Notes: generated by a model from the sequence alone, not told the origin. 64,000 bases of DNA from Alphaproteobacteria bacterium (GCA_009694185.1 SHVR01000001.1:85379-149378); one strand, 5' to 3'; counted from the stretch's first letter, positions 1 through 9,119 are shown. A program made the numbers and translations.

Positions 1-374
1 GACACGGTGTCGGCGACGAAAGGACCCTTGGCCAAGGTCTCGCCGGGCTCGACGCTCACGGCGTAGCTGCGCACGCGCACATTGTCGGGATCGCACCATG
101 ACTGGCCGGTGCGGATGTCGAACTCCCAGCCATGCCACGGACAGCGCAGCATCTCGCCCGGCCGCGTGAGACGATACTGGCCCGGTGCCGCGGCCTCCAT
201 GCGGCCATGAATGCGGCCGCGACAGAGGGGTGCGCCCCCGTGCGGGCAGCGATTGATCAGGCCATAGAACTGGCTGGCCACGTTGAAGATGCCGATCTCG
301 CGCCCGGCCACCGTCACGATCTTGCAGGTGCCGGGCGCGATCTCGTCGAGCGTGGCGACGACATGTCGGGCCAT
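1..374 (-). CDS. Rieske [2Fe-2S] protein, truncated by window edge
   Basis: This is the N-terminal 124 residues of a Rieske-type iron-sulfur protein; the rest lies outside the window. The first cluster half is the CPHGG sequence near residue 43 and the second is CPWHGW near residue 80, which together give the C-x-H and C-x-x-H cluster ligands. About 55 bases after the second motif the frame runs off the edge. It could be a stand-alone ferredoxin or the N-terminus of a ring-hydroxylating oxygenase alpha subunit; the short leader before the Rieske domain does not decide. The gene starts 4 bp after the upstream amidohydrolase, so the three leftward genes are probably one operon for breakdown of an aromatic or cyclic acid. 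Substrate is unknown. Confidence 0.85.
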   Translation of the reverse strand, partial: MARHVVATLDEIAPGTCKIVTVAGREIGIFNVASQFYGLINRCPHGGAPLCRGRIHGRMEAAAPGQYRLTRPGEMLRCPWHGWEFDIRTGQSWCDPDNVRVRSYAVSVEPGETLAKGPFVADTV

Positions 375-378
375 CGTT

Positions 379-1491
379 TCAAGCAAAACCGTAAAGGGCC
401 CGTGCGTTGTCGCGGAACAGCATCCGTTTCTTGTCCGCCGGCAGGTTGACCTTGATGGCGAAACGCGGGTCGTCCTGATCCCAGTGCGGATAGTCGGTCG
501 AGAACATGACTTGGTCCCAACCGATCCACTCGAAGGTGTGCATGAGGTCTTGCGGCCGCTCCGGCTCCTCGATCGGCTGGGTGGTGACCCAGATATGTTC
601 GTGGATATATTCCGAGGGCGGGCGCTTCACATGCGGCACCTCGGCGCGGAGGCGCTCCCAGTGCTTGTCGAGGCGCCAGGTGAGGGCGGGCAGCCAGGCA
701 AAGCCGCCCTCGACCAGCACCACCTTAAGCGTGGGCACATGCTCGAAGACGCCTTCGATGACGAGGCTGGTGACCAGCGCCTCCATGCTCTGCACATAGG
801 AGGGATGTTCCTCGTGATAGAAGGAGGGCCAGCCGCTGCCCGTCGATGCATGGCCGCTGCTGCCGCCGAGATGCAAGGCGACCGGAAATCCGTTCGCCGC
901 CGCCGCCTCGAAAATAGGCCAGTAGCGACGCCGACCCAAGGGCTCCAGGCCGCGCGGCGGAAGCTGAACTTGGGCGAAGCGCCGGTCGCCGGCCCGGTGC
1001 TCGATTTCGGCAATGGCCGCCGCCGGGTCCTCGGCGGTCACTTGGATCGAGCCTCTGAGGCGCGGCTCGGGGTCGCTCCAGCAATGCGCCATCCAGTCAT
1101 TGACGGCCCGCGCCATGGCCACGCCGAACTCCACATTGCGCTCGTCGGACGCGCGGCCCAAGAGGGGGAGCATGATGCCGCCGGTCACACCGAACTGGTC
1201 GAGCAACTGCTCCCGCATGAAGGCGAGGTCGGAACCGGGTACGCCGCCACCGGGCGGCCAGCCATCGAGGCGCATGCCATTGGCGGGCGACATGCGCGGG
1301 TAGGCGGCGGTGTAGGCGAGACCCTGGCGGCCGCGGCTGCCGATGGTGCGGCGATGCTCGCGCCAGCGCGCCGACAAGAACGGGTCAAGCTCGCCGGGCG
1401 CCTTCATATAGGGGTGGATGTCGCAATCGACGAAGCCGAGCTTGGTCTCAATGCTGGCTTCCGGGGCACGCTCCACAACCATGCTCGTCAT
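379..1491 (-). CDS. Amidohydrolase family 2 protein (ACMSD-like), first copy
   Basis: A 370-residue metal-dependent hydrolase or decarboxylase of the amidohydrolase-2 group, which includes ACMSD and other decarboxylases of ring-cleavage products. Near the start is FVDCDIHPYM, where the D-x-H pair is the usual metal site. Near the end is MFSTDYPHWD, which carries the conserved catalytic Asp. The ATG at 1491 was chosen because it overlaps the stop of the upstream gene (ATGA) and lies just before the conserved domain; a longer open frame to 1608 reads into the previous gene. The next gene upstream is a paralogue, and a Rieske protein follows 4 bp downstream. A catabolic role is likely but the substrate cannot be read from the sequence. 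Confidence 0.85.
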   Translation of the reverse strand: MTSMVVERAPEASIETKLGFVDCDIHPYMKAPGELDPFLSARWREHRRTIGSRGRQGLAYTAAYPRMSPANGMRLDGWPPGGGVPGSDLAFMREQLLDQFGVTGGIMLPLLGRASDERNVEFGVAMARAVNDWMAHCWSDPEPRLRGSIQVTAEDPAAAIAEIEHRAGDRRFAQVQLPPRGLEPLGRRRYWPIFEAAAANGFPVALHLGGSSGHASTGSGWPSFYHEEHPSYVQSMEALVTSLVIEGVFEHVPTLKVVLVEGGFAWLPALTWRLDKHWERLRAEVPHVKRPPSEYIHEHIWVTTQPIEEPERPQDLMHTFEWIGWDQVMFSTDYPHWDQDDPRFAIKVNLPADKKRMLFRDNARALYGFA

Positions 1492-2567
1492 CGCACAGGC
1501 TCCTTGCTGAGGCGCGAATAGGTTTTCAGGGGATTGTCGACCAAGAGCTTCCGCATCAGATGCGCCGGCATGCCGTCGGGGATGGCATCGGTGCCGTCGA
1601 AATGCCAATGCGGATAGTCGGTCGAGAACAGCAGCATTTCGTCCGAGCCGATCTGCTCGATGATGCGCTCGAGCTGGCGCTGCTCAGGTGGCTGGTCGAA
1701 GGGCTGAATGGTGAGCCGCACATGCTCGCGGATATAGTCGGCGGGCGCGCGGTCGAGCCACGGCACCTCCGCCCTGATACCGCGCCAGGTCTTGTTGAGG
1801 CGCCAGAGATAGGCCGGCAGCCAGGTCACGCCCGATTCGAGCAACACGACGCGGAGACTCGGGAACTCGACGAACACGCCCTCGGCGACCAGGCTGCTGA
1901 GGGTCGTGGCGAAACCGGCGCTTTGGGCGACATAGTCCTCAAGCAGGTAGGAGGGCCAGCCGATCGAGGTGGGGGGGTGGCGATAGGCGCTGCCGGCATG
2001 GATGCCGATCGGCAGGTCGTGGCGCTGGGCGGCGCGATAGATCGGCCAGTTCGCGCGCCGGCCGAGCGGCATCTCGGCCATCGCCAGCATGAGCACCTGG
2101 ACGAACCGCCGATCCTCGGCCTTGCGCTCGATCTCCTGGGCGGCAAGTTCCGGGCTGTGAATGGGCACGACGATCGAGGCGCGCAGCCTGGGGTCCCGGT
2201 CGAGCCATTCCGCCGCGATCCAGTCGTTGATCGCCCGGCAGAGTGCCGCCGAAAGGTCCTCGCTGAACATGATCTGGGCGCCGTGGATGACGTTCAGGAT
2301 GGCGAAGCGCGTCCCGAACCCGTCGAGCGCCTGTTTGCGGAGAAGGCCCAAGTCGCTGCCGGGATCGCCCTTGGCCGGGCGCCAGTCCGGCCGGCCGCTG
2401 ATCGGCGCGCCCGGCGGATAGTTGCTGGTGTTCAGATTGTCGTGGTCGAGGCCGCGCATGACGACATGCTCGCGCCAGTAATCGTCGAGATAGGGCAACA
2501 GCACATGGGTGCCCGGAAGGGCCGCATGGACGTCGCAATCGATGGCGCCGGCTGCTGGACTGGTCAC
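1488..2567 (-). CDS. Amidohydrolase family 2 protein (ACMSD-like), second copy
   Basis: A 359-residue paralogue of the next gene. The N-terminal IDCDVHAALPG gives the metal-binding D-x-H, and LLFSTDYPHW near residue 320 carries the catalytic Asp region. Both proteins share the W-R-E-H segment after the first motif and the L-E-S/E-G-x-x-W-L-P segment in the middle, which indicates an old tandem duplication. It is the first gene of a leftward operon: its TGA overlaps the ATG of the downstream copy. Having two copies may reflect a hetero-oligomer or two sequential substrates; the sequence does not tell which. Confidence 0.85.
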   Translation of the reverse strand: MTSPAAGAIDCDVHAALPGTHVLLPYLDDYWREHVVMRGLDHDNLNTSNYPPGAPISGRPDWRPAKGDPGSDLGLLRKQALDGFGTRFAILNVIHGAQIMFSEDLSAALCRAINDWIAAEWLDRDPRLRASIVVPIHSPELAAQEIERKAEDRRFVQVLMLAMAEMPLGRRANWPIYRAAQRHDLPIGIHAGSAYRHPPTSIGWPSYLLEDYVAQSAGFATTLSSLVAEGVFVEFPSLRVVLLESGVTWLPAYLWRLNKTWRGIRAEVPWLDRAPADYIREHVRLTIQPFDQPPEQRQLERIIEQIGSDEMLLFSTDYPHWHFDGTDAIPDGMPAHLMRKLLVDNPLKTYSRLSKEPVR

Positions 2568-2721
2568 GAAGCCCTATCCTTGATCGGTTCCCAGGATAGG
2601 CGCGAATGGCTGGCTGAGCAATGCGCGTGGCCGCTACGGAGCCGACCGCTGTCGCGCCGCCTCCCTATGTTTTCCCGGCCTATTCCGCCCTGCCCCCGCG
2701 TGCTATGTCTCGAGCCGCATG

Positions 2722-2745
2722 GTGTGGTCCTAGGTGTGGTCCTAG
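2722..2745. repeat. Perfect 12-bp tandem duplication
   Basis: The unit GTGTGGTCCTAG occurs twice head to tail with no mismatch. It ends 15 bp before the ATG of the binding-protein gene, so it changes the spacing of that gene's leader. It is one of three short perfect tandem duplications in the window. Confidence 0.9.
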
Positions 2746-2760
2746 GGCGAGGAGAGTGAC

Positions 2761-3712
2761 ATGAGGCGGCGCAAGTTCATCACGTTGGTTGGCGGCGCGA
2801 CGCTTGCATTGCCGCTCGGGGCGCGCGCGCAGCAGCCCAAGCTGCCCCGCATTGGCGTCCTCATCCTTGCCAACACCGAGCCGTTCTGGGGCGAGTTCCG
2901 GGAAGGCCTGCGCCGGCATGGCTATATCGAGGGACAAAACATTCAATTCGAGTTTCGCTCGGCGGAGGGCAAGCCGGACCTTCTGCGTGGGCTGGCCGAT
3001 GAACTCGTCCGGTTGAAGGTCGACATCATCGTTGCGCTGTTTACGCCGGCCGTCACCACGGCAAGGCAGGCGACGAGCGAGATTCCGATCGTCATGATGG
3101 CGGGCGCCCCGGTCGAAACGGGTCTTATCTCCAGCCTGGCGCGGCCGGGCGGCAACATCACCGGATTGTCCGGTACGGGCCCGGAGCTCGGCGCAAAACT
3201 CCTCGAAATTACCCGCGACATGCTGCCGTCCACGCGTCGCGGTTCTGGCCAATGCGACCGATCCCTTTACCAAGCCGTTCCTCGAGCAGATCGAGCAGGG
3301 CGGCCGCACCCTGGGCATCGCAATCCAGGCGATCCAGGTCCGCGGCGTGGCGGAGTTCGGCGCGGCGTTCGCCGCCATGGACAAGGAGCGGGCGGATGCC
3401 GTCATCGTGCAGCCGAGTCTACAGCGCAAGGCTGCTCTCGATTGGGCGCTCAAATATCGCCTGCCGGCGGTCTCATTCATCCAGTCGTTTCCGAGCGAGG
3501 GAGGCCTGATGGCCTACGCCGCAAACCAAAACGACTTGTACCGGCGCGCGGCCTACTACATCGATCGGATTCTCAAGGGCGCGAAGCCCGCCGACCTGCC
3601 GGTGGAGCAGCCGACCAGGTACGAGCTTGTTATCAATCTCAAGACCGCCAAGGCGCTCGGCATTACGATTCCAGAGTCCTTCCTGGCTCGCGCCGACGAG
3701 GTGATCGAATAA
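2761..3712 (+). pseudogene. ABC-type substrate-binding protein, frameshifted
   Basis: This would be a periplasmic substrate-binding protein of the ABC_sub_bind type (COG2984-like), about 315 residues. The start MRRRKFITLVGGATLALPLG is a twin-Arg-like signal ending near AQQ. The first frame reads correctly to about 3235 (DMLPSTR). The family sequence then continues one frame over as RVAVLANATDPFTKPF and runs to the stop at 3710-3712. The net shift is +1 (one base gained or two lost). Without the shift the product would lose the C-terminal lobe. A GAGGAG ribosome site lies just before the ATG. No permease or ATPase gene is adjacent. It could be a real pseudogene or a base-call error. Confidence 0.85.
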
Positions 3713-3794
3713 CTTCAGTCATGTCGCTTGTTGGCCCATCGCGTCGGCCTGCCGGCCTCCCCGCAATGACAAAAAGGAGTTGTTCAACAGCCGG

Positions 3795-4436
3795 CTATAG
3801 CCCCGGATAGGCCGCGCCCCAACGGTCTTTGTAGACGAACTCCGAGAGCTTGCCGCGCCCGACGGGGCCGAACTTGCCCAGGGGATAGCCCACCGGCAGG
3901 ATCGCGTAGGAGCGCACACCCGGCGGCAGGCCCAAGGCGCCGTCCGCCGCCTTCTCGAAGAAGAGATGGCGGGTCGTGAGTGTCGCGCCCAGGCCGAGGG
4001 CGCGCGCCGCTAGCAGCATGTTCTGGACGGCGGGATAGATGGAGGAGCCGGCCCAGCGCGGCGGCGGCTCGGCGCCTTCCTCGAGGCAGGCGACGATCCA
4101 CACCGGCGCCTCGTGGAAATGCTCGGTCAGATATTCGACCGCCGCGTGTTGGCGGCGATATTTCTCGGCCGTCACGCCGGGCGGCGGCTGGCTCGCCAGA
4201 TAGCGTGGCCCGATGATCTCGTCGAAGGCGCGCTTGTAATGCACCTGGACCGCCTGCTTGATCTTGGCGTCCTTGACCACCAGGAAGCGCCAGCGCTGGG
4301 TATTGCCACCATTGGCCGCCCAGAGGCCGGCTTGCAGGATCTTGGCGATCAGCGCTTCCGGCACCGGGTCCGGCTTCAGGCGCCGCATGGCCCGGGTCGT
4401 CTGCATGATCTCGAACAGGCCGGGGTCATCGGACAT
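3795..4436 (-). CDS. Nitroreductase family protein
   Basis: A 213-residue FMN-dependent oxidoreductase of the nitroreductase fold. The N-terminal MQTTRAMRRLKPDPVP is the usual R-S/A-x-R FMN-phosphate segment, AANGGNTQRWRFLVV is the second FMN contact, and LGLGATLTT is the C-terminal glycine-rich segment. The start has a strong AAGGAGG site a few bases upstream. It is divergent from the TauD-type dioxygenase, with about 90 bp between them. Substrates in this family include nitroaromatics, quinones and flavins; the local context suggests xenobiotic or aromatic reduction, which is only inference. Confidence 0.88.
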   Translation of the reverse strand: MSDDPGLFEIMQTTRAMRRLKPDPVPEALIAKILQAGLWAANGGNTQRWRFLVVKDAKIKQAVQVHYKRAFDEIIGPRYLASQPPPGVTAEKYRRQHAAVEYLTEHFHEAPVWIVACLEEGAEPPPRWAGSSIYPAVQNMLLAARALGLGATLTTRHLFFEKAADGALGLPPGVRSYAILPVGYPLGKFGPVGRGKLSEFVYKDRWGAAYPGL

Positions 4437-4525
4437 GGCGTCCTCCTTTGCATGCGTCTGGGTTATTATAGAGGGCAGTCCGTGCCGGCCAAGCCCGGCG
4501 ATCGGGCGAGGAGGAGGAAGCCTTT

Positions 4526-5404
4526 ATGGCCATCAGCATCCGCCAGGTCGGTCCCTGTTTTGCGGGCGAAGTCACCGGCGTCGACATCGCCAAAGGGGTG
4601 TCGAGCGACGAAGCGGCTGAGATCGATGCCGGCATGGATCGCCATGCGGTCCTCGTCTTCCGCGACCAGGTGATCGACGACGACCGGCAATATGCCTTTT
4701 CGTGCCATTTCGGGCCGATGGAAACGGCGACCGGCGACATTGCCCAGGCGGAAGACCGGCGCCTGCCCATGAATATCAACGACATCTCCAATCTGGACAA
4801 GCGCGGCGAGGTGCTGGCCCGCGACGACCGCCGGCGCCTCTTCAATCTCGGCAACATGCTCTGGCATTCCGACAGCTCGTTCAAGCCGACCCCGGCCAAA
4901 TTCTCGCTGCTGTCGGCGCGCGCCATCCCGGGCGAGGGCGGCAACACGGAATTTGCCGACATGCGCGCCGCGTGGGATGCACTCGATGCCAAGACCCAGG
5001 CCGAATGCCGCGATCTGGTGTGCGAGCATAGCCTGCTCACCTCCCGGAGCCTCTTGGGCTTCGCCGAGTTCAACGCCGAGGAACGGTTAAAATGGCAGCC
5101 GGTGCCCCAACGCCTGGTGCGCCGTCACCCACGCTCGGGCCGGCTCTCGCTCTACCTGGCCTCCCATGCGGGTGCCATTCGCGGCTGGCCGGTGCCCGAG
5201 GCGCGCACGTTCATCCACGACCTGACCGAGCACGCGACCCAGCGCCAGTTCGTCCATGCCCACCAATGGCGGCAATGGGACCTGGTGATGTGGGACAACC
5301 GCACCGTCATGCACCGCGCCCGGCGCTATGACCATACTCAGGTGCGCGACCTGCACCGGACTACCGTCGCCGACTCAGGCCCGACCCTCGAACAGATGGC
5401 CTGA
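4526..5404 (+). CDS. TauD/TfdA family Fe(II)/2-oxoglutarate dioxygenase
   Basis: A 292-residue non-haem iron dioxygenase of the taurine / 2,4-D dioxygenase family. The iron triad is visible as WHSDSSF (His and Asp, near residues 113-115) and the distal His in VMHRARRYD near residue 262; the Arg of that last motif normally binds 2-oxoglutarate. A GAGGAGGAAG ribosome site precedes the ATG. The family oxidises sulfonates, aryloxyacetates and related acids; the presence of a dehalogenase homologue further on makes a herbicide-like substrate conceivable, but nothing in the sequence fixes it. It converges with a PhyH-type dioxygenase just 6 bp after its stop. Confidence 0.9.
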   Translation: MAISIRQVGPCFAGEVTGVDIAKGVSSDEAAEIDAGMDRHAVLVFRDQVIDDDRQYAFSCHFGPMETATGDIAQAEDRRLPMNINDISNLDKRGEVLARDDRRRLFNLGNMLWHSDSSFKPTPAKFSLLSARAIPGEGGNTEFADMRAAWDALDAKTQAECRDLVCEHSLLTSRSLLGFAEFNAEERLKWQPVPQRLVRRHPRSGRLSLYLASHAGAIRGWPVPEARTFIHDLTEHATQRQFVHAHQWRQWDLVMWDNRTVMHRARRYDHTQVRDLHRTTVADSGPTLEQMA

Positions 5405-5410
5405 CGACCC

Positions 5411-6271
5411 TCAGTCGTGCGCGCCGGCGGCGAGGCCGTCGAAGCGCGCGACCTGTTCGTTATAGGCCACTCGGTATTGCACATAGGCCGCCTTGTGTGC
5501 CGCCTGGGCCGCCGCGTCGAAGTCGCCGCCGGGCGGCGTCTCCAAGTCGAAATGGCCGAACCGGTCGGTGCCGCGCGCCAGCATGGCCGGCACGCGCACG
5601 CTCCCCACATGGCGCACGCCTGTCGGGATATAACTCACGCCATAGCCGATGCGCCGGTGGGCGGAATGATTGGGCTCCGAGCGATGCACCAGCAGGGTGT
5701 TGTGGAACGAGAACTCGCCCGGCTTCAGTGGCGCGTGAATGGCCTTGCTCGCGTCAAGGGCGACCGCGATCTTCTGGGCGCCGCCATTGATGCTATGGGC
5801 ATGGGCCTTGCTCTTGTGCATGAGCTGGCCCATGGCGGGGCTCCCCGGAATGAACTCCATGCAGCCGCTCTCGGCCGATGCGTCGGTGAGCGCCACCCAC
5901 GCCGTCACATGCTCATGGGGCTCGAGGCCGAAATATGTGGCGTCCTGGTGCCAGGCGGCGATCATCGGCGTCTTGGGCTCTTTGATGAAGAGCGTGCTGG
6001 TATAGATCAGAATGTCGGGGCCGAGCAGATCCTCGACCGCGTCCAGGACCGCGCCATGGGTCGCGATTTCATAGGCCCAGCGGAAGAGTGCATGGACGCG
6101 CAGGCGATAGCTGTTGCCCGGCGTCGACAGCAGCATGCCTTGAGCGGCCTCGAAGGCCTCGAGTTTAGCCCGATAGTGTCGCGCTTCGTCGGGCGTCAGC
6201 CCCGGCACCGGGAACAGGCAGCCGTCGCGGCGATATCGGGTGACTTCGGCCTCGCTTAGTTTTTTTCCCAT
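5411..6271 (-). CDS. Phytanoyl-CoA dioxygenase (PhyH) family protein
   Basis: A 286-residue Fe(II)/2-oxoglutarate oxygenase of the PhyH family. AAWHQDATYFGL gives the H-x-D iron ligands and HRSEPNHSAHRRIG supplies the distal His and the 2-oxoglutarate-binding Arg. The ATG at 6271 is preferred over a GTG five codons earlier because GGAG lies 8 bases upstream of it. It begins just after the stop of the alpha/beta hydrolase, with which it is probably co-transcribed. Family members hydroxylate acyl-CoAs or small natural products; the substrate here is unknown. Confidence 0.88.
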   Translation of the reverse strand: MGKKLSEAEVTRYRRDGCLFPVPGLTPDEARHYRAKLEAFEAAQGMLLSTPGNSYRLRVHALFRWAYEIATHGAVLDAVEDLLGPDILIYTSTLFIKEPKTPMIAAWHQDATYFGLEPHEHVTAWVALTDASAESGCMEFIPGSPAMGQLMHKSKAHAHSINGGAQKIAVALDASKAIHAPLKPGEFSFHNTLLVHRSEPNHSAHRRIGYGVSYIPTGVRHVGSVRVPAMLARGTDRFGHFDLETPPGGDFDAAAQAAHKAAYVQYRVAYNEQVARFDGLAAGAHD

Positions 6272-6286
6272 GGGCTGGGTCTCCAC

Positions 6287-7156
6287 TTAATGGGCCGCGA
6301 GGATGTCCATGAACATGGCGTTGAAGGTCTCGGCCGCCTCATAGGCGACCCAGTGGCCGGCGCCCGCAATCACCTGGAACTTGGCCGGCGGCGACAAGCT
6401 CTCGAACAATTGCCGGCGCGCCTCGAGATGGGGGCCGGCGGTCGAGTCCTTCCCGCCCCAGATGCCGAATATCGGCACCCGGAGTTGGTCGAGCGCAAGC
6501 TTCAGCGTGTCGCCGCCAGGGATGGCGCCGCTACGGATGCGTGCCCGCCCGGTGTTTTCGACCTGGATGTGGAGGGCCAGCGGGTCGATGCGCCGCTCGT
6601 CCCCGAACATGACGATGGCCAGATTCTGCCGGTGGATGTCGAGGACTTCAGCCGCCGTCATGGCGCGGTTGGGCTTGGCGAGCGCCGGGCGCTTCGCCAT
6701 GGGGAGGCCGAGCGCGTTGGAGCCCACCAATGTGAAACTCCGGACCCGTGCTCCGAGGCGCGAAGCCGTCGGTCCGCCGACGATGCCGCCGAAGGAAAAG
6801 CCGGCAAGATGAAAACCCATGGGCGCCGGTAGGATGGCCTCGATGCCGGCCGCCACGATTGCCGCGAGGCTCGTCGCATCGAAGGGGAGCGGTGGGGTAT
6901 GGGAATCCCCCATGCCGGGCAGGTCGGCCGCCACCACCATCCAGCGTTGGGCGAGTATGGGAATGTTGCGCACCCAATGGGTCCAGGAGCCGAAGCTGCC
7001 ATGCAGCAGGACGACCGGTTCTCCAGTGCCCCAGACGTGCCAGACCATGTGGCCCTCGCCCGAGGGCGTCTCGACGCGCCGGGCGTCGGCCACCAGGCGC
7101 GCCAGGCTGGCGCTCGGGGGTTCGCTGGTGTGGATGTTGGTGACGTCGTTCGGCAT
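6287..7156 (-). CDS. Alpha/beta hydrolase
   Basis: A 289-residue serine hydrolase of the alpha/beta fold. The oxyanion-hole region is VVLLHGSFGSWTHW, the nucleophile elbow is AGFSFGG (Ser near residue 147), and the catalytic His is in GAGHWVAYE near the C-terminus. It is the first gene of a leftward pair with the PhyH-type oxygenase and is divergent from a CoA-transferase. It resembles C-C bond hydrolases and esterases of ring-cleavage pathways in general layout, but no substrate motif is recognisable. Confidence 0.85.
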   Translation of the reverse strand: MPNDVTNIHTSEPPSASLARLVADARRVETPSGEGHMVWHVWGTGEPVVLLHGSFGSWTHWVRNIPILAQRWMVVAADLPGMGDSHTPPLPFDATSLAAIVAAGIEAILPAPMGFHLAGFSFGGIVGGPTASRLGARVRSFTLVGSNALGLPMAKRPALAKPNRAMTAAEVLDIHRQNLAIVMFGDERRIDPLALHIQVENTGRARIRSGAIPGGDTLKLALDQLRVPIFGIWGGKDSTAGPHLEARRQLFESLSPPAKFQVIAGAGHWVAYEAAETFNAMFMDILAAH

Positions 7157-7257
7157 GCTATGGCTCAGGCGGCTTGCGGGGTGGCGTAACGCTATCCGGC
7201 ATCGCCCATCACCCGCAATGCTACATTGCGGCCAATGATAAAGGGGAGAAGCTGCCC

Positions 7258-8481
7258 ATGCCGTCCGCCGGTCCGCTCGCGGGCATCCGCGTCATCGATT
7301 TCACCCGCGTGCTCGCCGGTCCCTATTGCACCATGACCTTGGGCGATCTCGGCGCCGAGGTCATCAAGGTCGAGAGCCCGGCGGGCGGCGACGATACGCG
7401 CAACTTCCGGCCACCCGAGGTGGGCGGCGAATCGACTTATTTCTTGATGATGAACCGCAACAAGAAAAGCCTCGCCCTCGACATCGCCAAGCCCGAAGGC
7501 CAGGCCGTGGTGCGCGATCTGGTGGCCGGCGCCGACGTGGTGATCGAGAATTTCCGCACCGGCGTTATGGCGCGGCGCGGCCTCGACTATGCAAGCCTCG
7601 CCCTCGTGAATCCCCGCCTCGTCTATTGCTCGATCTCGGGCTATGGCCGGACCGGGCCGTTCGCCGAGCGGGCGGGCTATGATCCGATCGTCCAGGCGGA
7701 GGCGGGCTTCATGGCGCTGAATGGCGAACCCGACGGCGAGCCGCTCCGGACCGGCATCTCGATCATGGATATCATTACCGGCCTCTTCGCCGCCCAGGCG
7801 ATCCTGGCCGCCATCATCCAGCGCGGGCCCACGGGCGAGGGCCAGCGCATCGACGTGCCGCTCTACGATACCGCCCTCAATATGCTGGGCCAAGCGGCGA
7901 GCGCTTATCTCAATACGGGCCATGTCATGGGCCGGGCCGGCAACAGCAATCTGGTGGCCCAGCCGGTCGGCGCCTTCGAGTGCGCCGACGGTCTGGTCAT
8001 GCTGGCCATGACCACCGATGCCCTCTTCCGGCGCTTCGCCGACGAGGTGCTGGGCGACGCCAGTTTCGCGCGCCGTCCGGAATTCGCCGACAATTCGGCG
8101 CGCCTTGCCAATCGGGCGCTTTTGACCGCCGAACTCAACCGTATTTTGAAGGGCGACCGGCGCGATGCCTGGATCGCCAAGGCGCGCATGGCCGGCATTC
8201 CGGCGGGGCCGATCCGCGGCGTCGACGAGGCGCTCGACTCGGACGAGACCCGCCGCCGCGAACTCATCGTCGCGATGGACCACCCGACGGCGGGCCGCGT
8301 CAAGGGCCTCGCCTCGCCCATGCATCTTTCGAAGACGCCTGTGCGCGAACCCGTGGCGGCACCGCTCTTGGGCCAGCACACGGCGCTGGTCCTCAGCGAG
8401 GTGGCGGGCTACGACCCGGCGCGCATCCAGGCGCTCGTGGCGGCCGGGGTGGTACCATCCTCGGCCATCGAGGTCGAATGA
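7258..8481 (+). CDS. CaiB/BaiF (class III) CoA-transferase
   Basis: A 407-residue family III CoA-transferase, which moves CoA between acyl-CoA and a free acid through an Asp-anhydride intermediate. The N-terminal signature GIRVIDFTRVLAGPYCTM and LGAEVIKVE are clear, and the catalytic Asp is expected in the GYDPIVQAEAGFM segment. The ATG at 7258 was chosen because AAGGGGAGAAG lies just upstream; an in-frame codon at 7174 would add 28 residues without conserved sequence. It is one of three paralogues in the window. Neighbours suggest activation of an organic acid for degradation. Confidence 0.9.
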   Translation: MPSAGPLAGIRVIDFTRVLAGPYCTMTLGDLGAEVIKVESPAGGDDTRNFRPPEVGGESTYFLMMNRNKKSLALDIAKPEGQAVVRDLVAGADVVIENFRTGVMARRGLDYASLALVNPRLVYCSISGYGRTGPFAERAGYDPIVQAEAGFMALNGEPDGEPLRTGISIMDIITGLFAAQAILAAIIQRGPTGEGQRIDVPLYDTALNMLGQAASAYLNTGHVMGRAGNSNLVAQPVGAFECADGLVMLAMTTDALFRRFADEVLGDASFARRPEFADNSARLANRALLTAELNRILKGDRRDAWIAKARMAGIPAGPIRGVDEALDSDETRRRELIVAMDHPTAGRVKGLASPMHLSKTPVREPVAAPLLGQHTALVLSEVAGYDPARIQALVAAGVVPSSAIEVE

Positions 8482-8485
8482 CGAC

Positions 8486-9115
8486 CTAGCCGCCGGCTAT
8501 GTGTTTGCGGATGGTCGCGGCCATGGTCTCGGGCTTGGTGTTGGGCCCGAAATGCGCGAGGTAGCGGCCGTCCGGTCCCATCAGATAGACAATCGAGCTG
8601 TGGTCCATCAGATATTGGCTGGCGTCGCGGGCATCGTTGCGCCGGTAATAGACCCGGTAGGCCTTGGCCGCCTTGGCCACCGCCTGGGCGCTGCCGGTCA
8701 GGCCGATCAGGCGGGGATGGAAGTTACCCACATAGTCCTTCATGGCCGCCGGCGTGTCGCGTTCGGGATCGATGGTGATGAAGAGGGGCTGGACGGACTC
8801 GGCCAGGGGGCCGAGCCGGTCGAGGGCGGCACTCATGACCTGGAGTTCGGTCGGGCACACGTCGGGGCAGAAGGTGAAACCGAAATAGACCAGCAGGTGG
8901 CGGCCGCGAAACTCGCCCTCGCTGCGTTCGACGCCCTCGCCGTCGATGAGCGTGAATGGCCCGCCAATCTGGGCTTCGCCAAGGGTCGCGACCGTTCGCA
9001 CGCTGGCGACCGGCGCATTTGTCAATTTATGGACGACCACGAAGGCGAATGTGCCGACGGCGAACAGGGCGGCCCCGATTAGACCCCACACGACGGAGCG
9101 CGGCACCGGCGCCAT
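8486..9115 (-). CDS. SCO1/SenC family copper chaperone
   Basis: A 209-residue thioredoxin-fold protein with one N-terminal membrane anchor (residues about 7-28). FCPDVCPTEL carries the Cu-binding C-x3-C, and the third ligand is the His in LMDHSSIVYLM near residue 170. SCO proteins deliver copper to the CuA site of cytochrome oxidase or act as thiol-disulfide reductases. It starts 4 bp after a small membrane protein gene, so the two are probably one leftward unit. No cytochrome oxidase genes are in the window, but copC/copD-like genes occur at 42.4-44.4 kb. Confidence 0.92.
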   Translation of the reverse strand: MAPVPRSVVWGLIGAALFAVGTFAFVVVHKLTNAPVASVRTVATLGEAQIGGPFTLIDGEGVERSEGEFRGRHLLVYFGFTFCPDVCPTELQVMSAALDRLGPLAESVQPLFITIDPERDTPAAMKDYVGNFHPRLIGLTGSAQAVAKAAKAYRVYYRRNDARDASQYLMDHSSIVYLMGPDGRYLAHFGPNTKPETMAATIRKHIAGG

Positions 9116-9119
9116 CAGG

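Noticed and set aside
3716..3775. Possible GTCAT-ended dispersed repeat after the binding-protein pseudogene
   Set aside because: Only five terminal bases match in inverted orientation and the inner sequence does not resemble the 51.7-kb repeat enough to call it.
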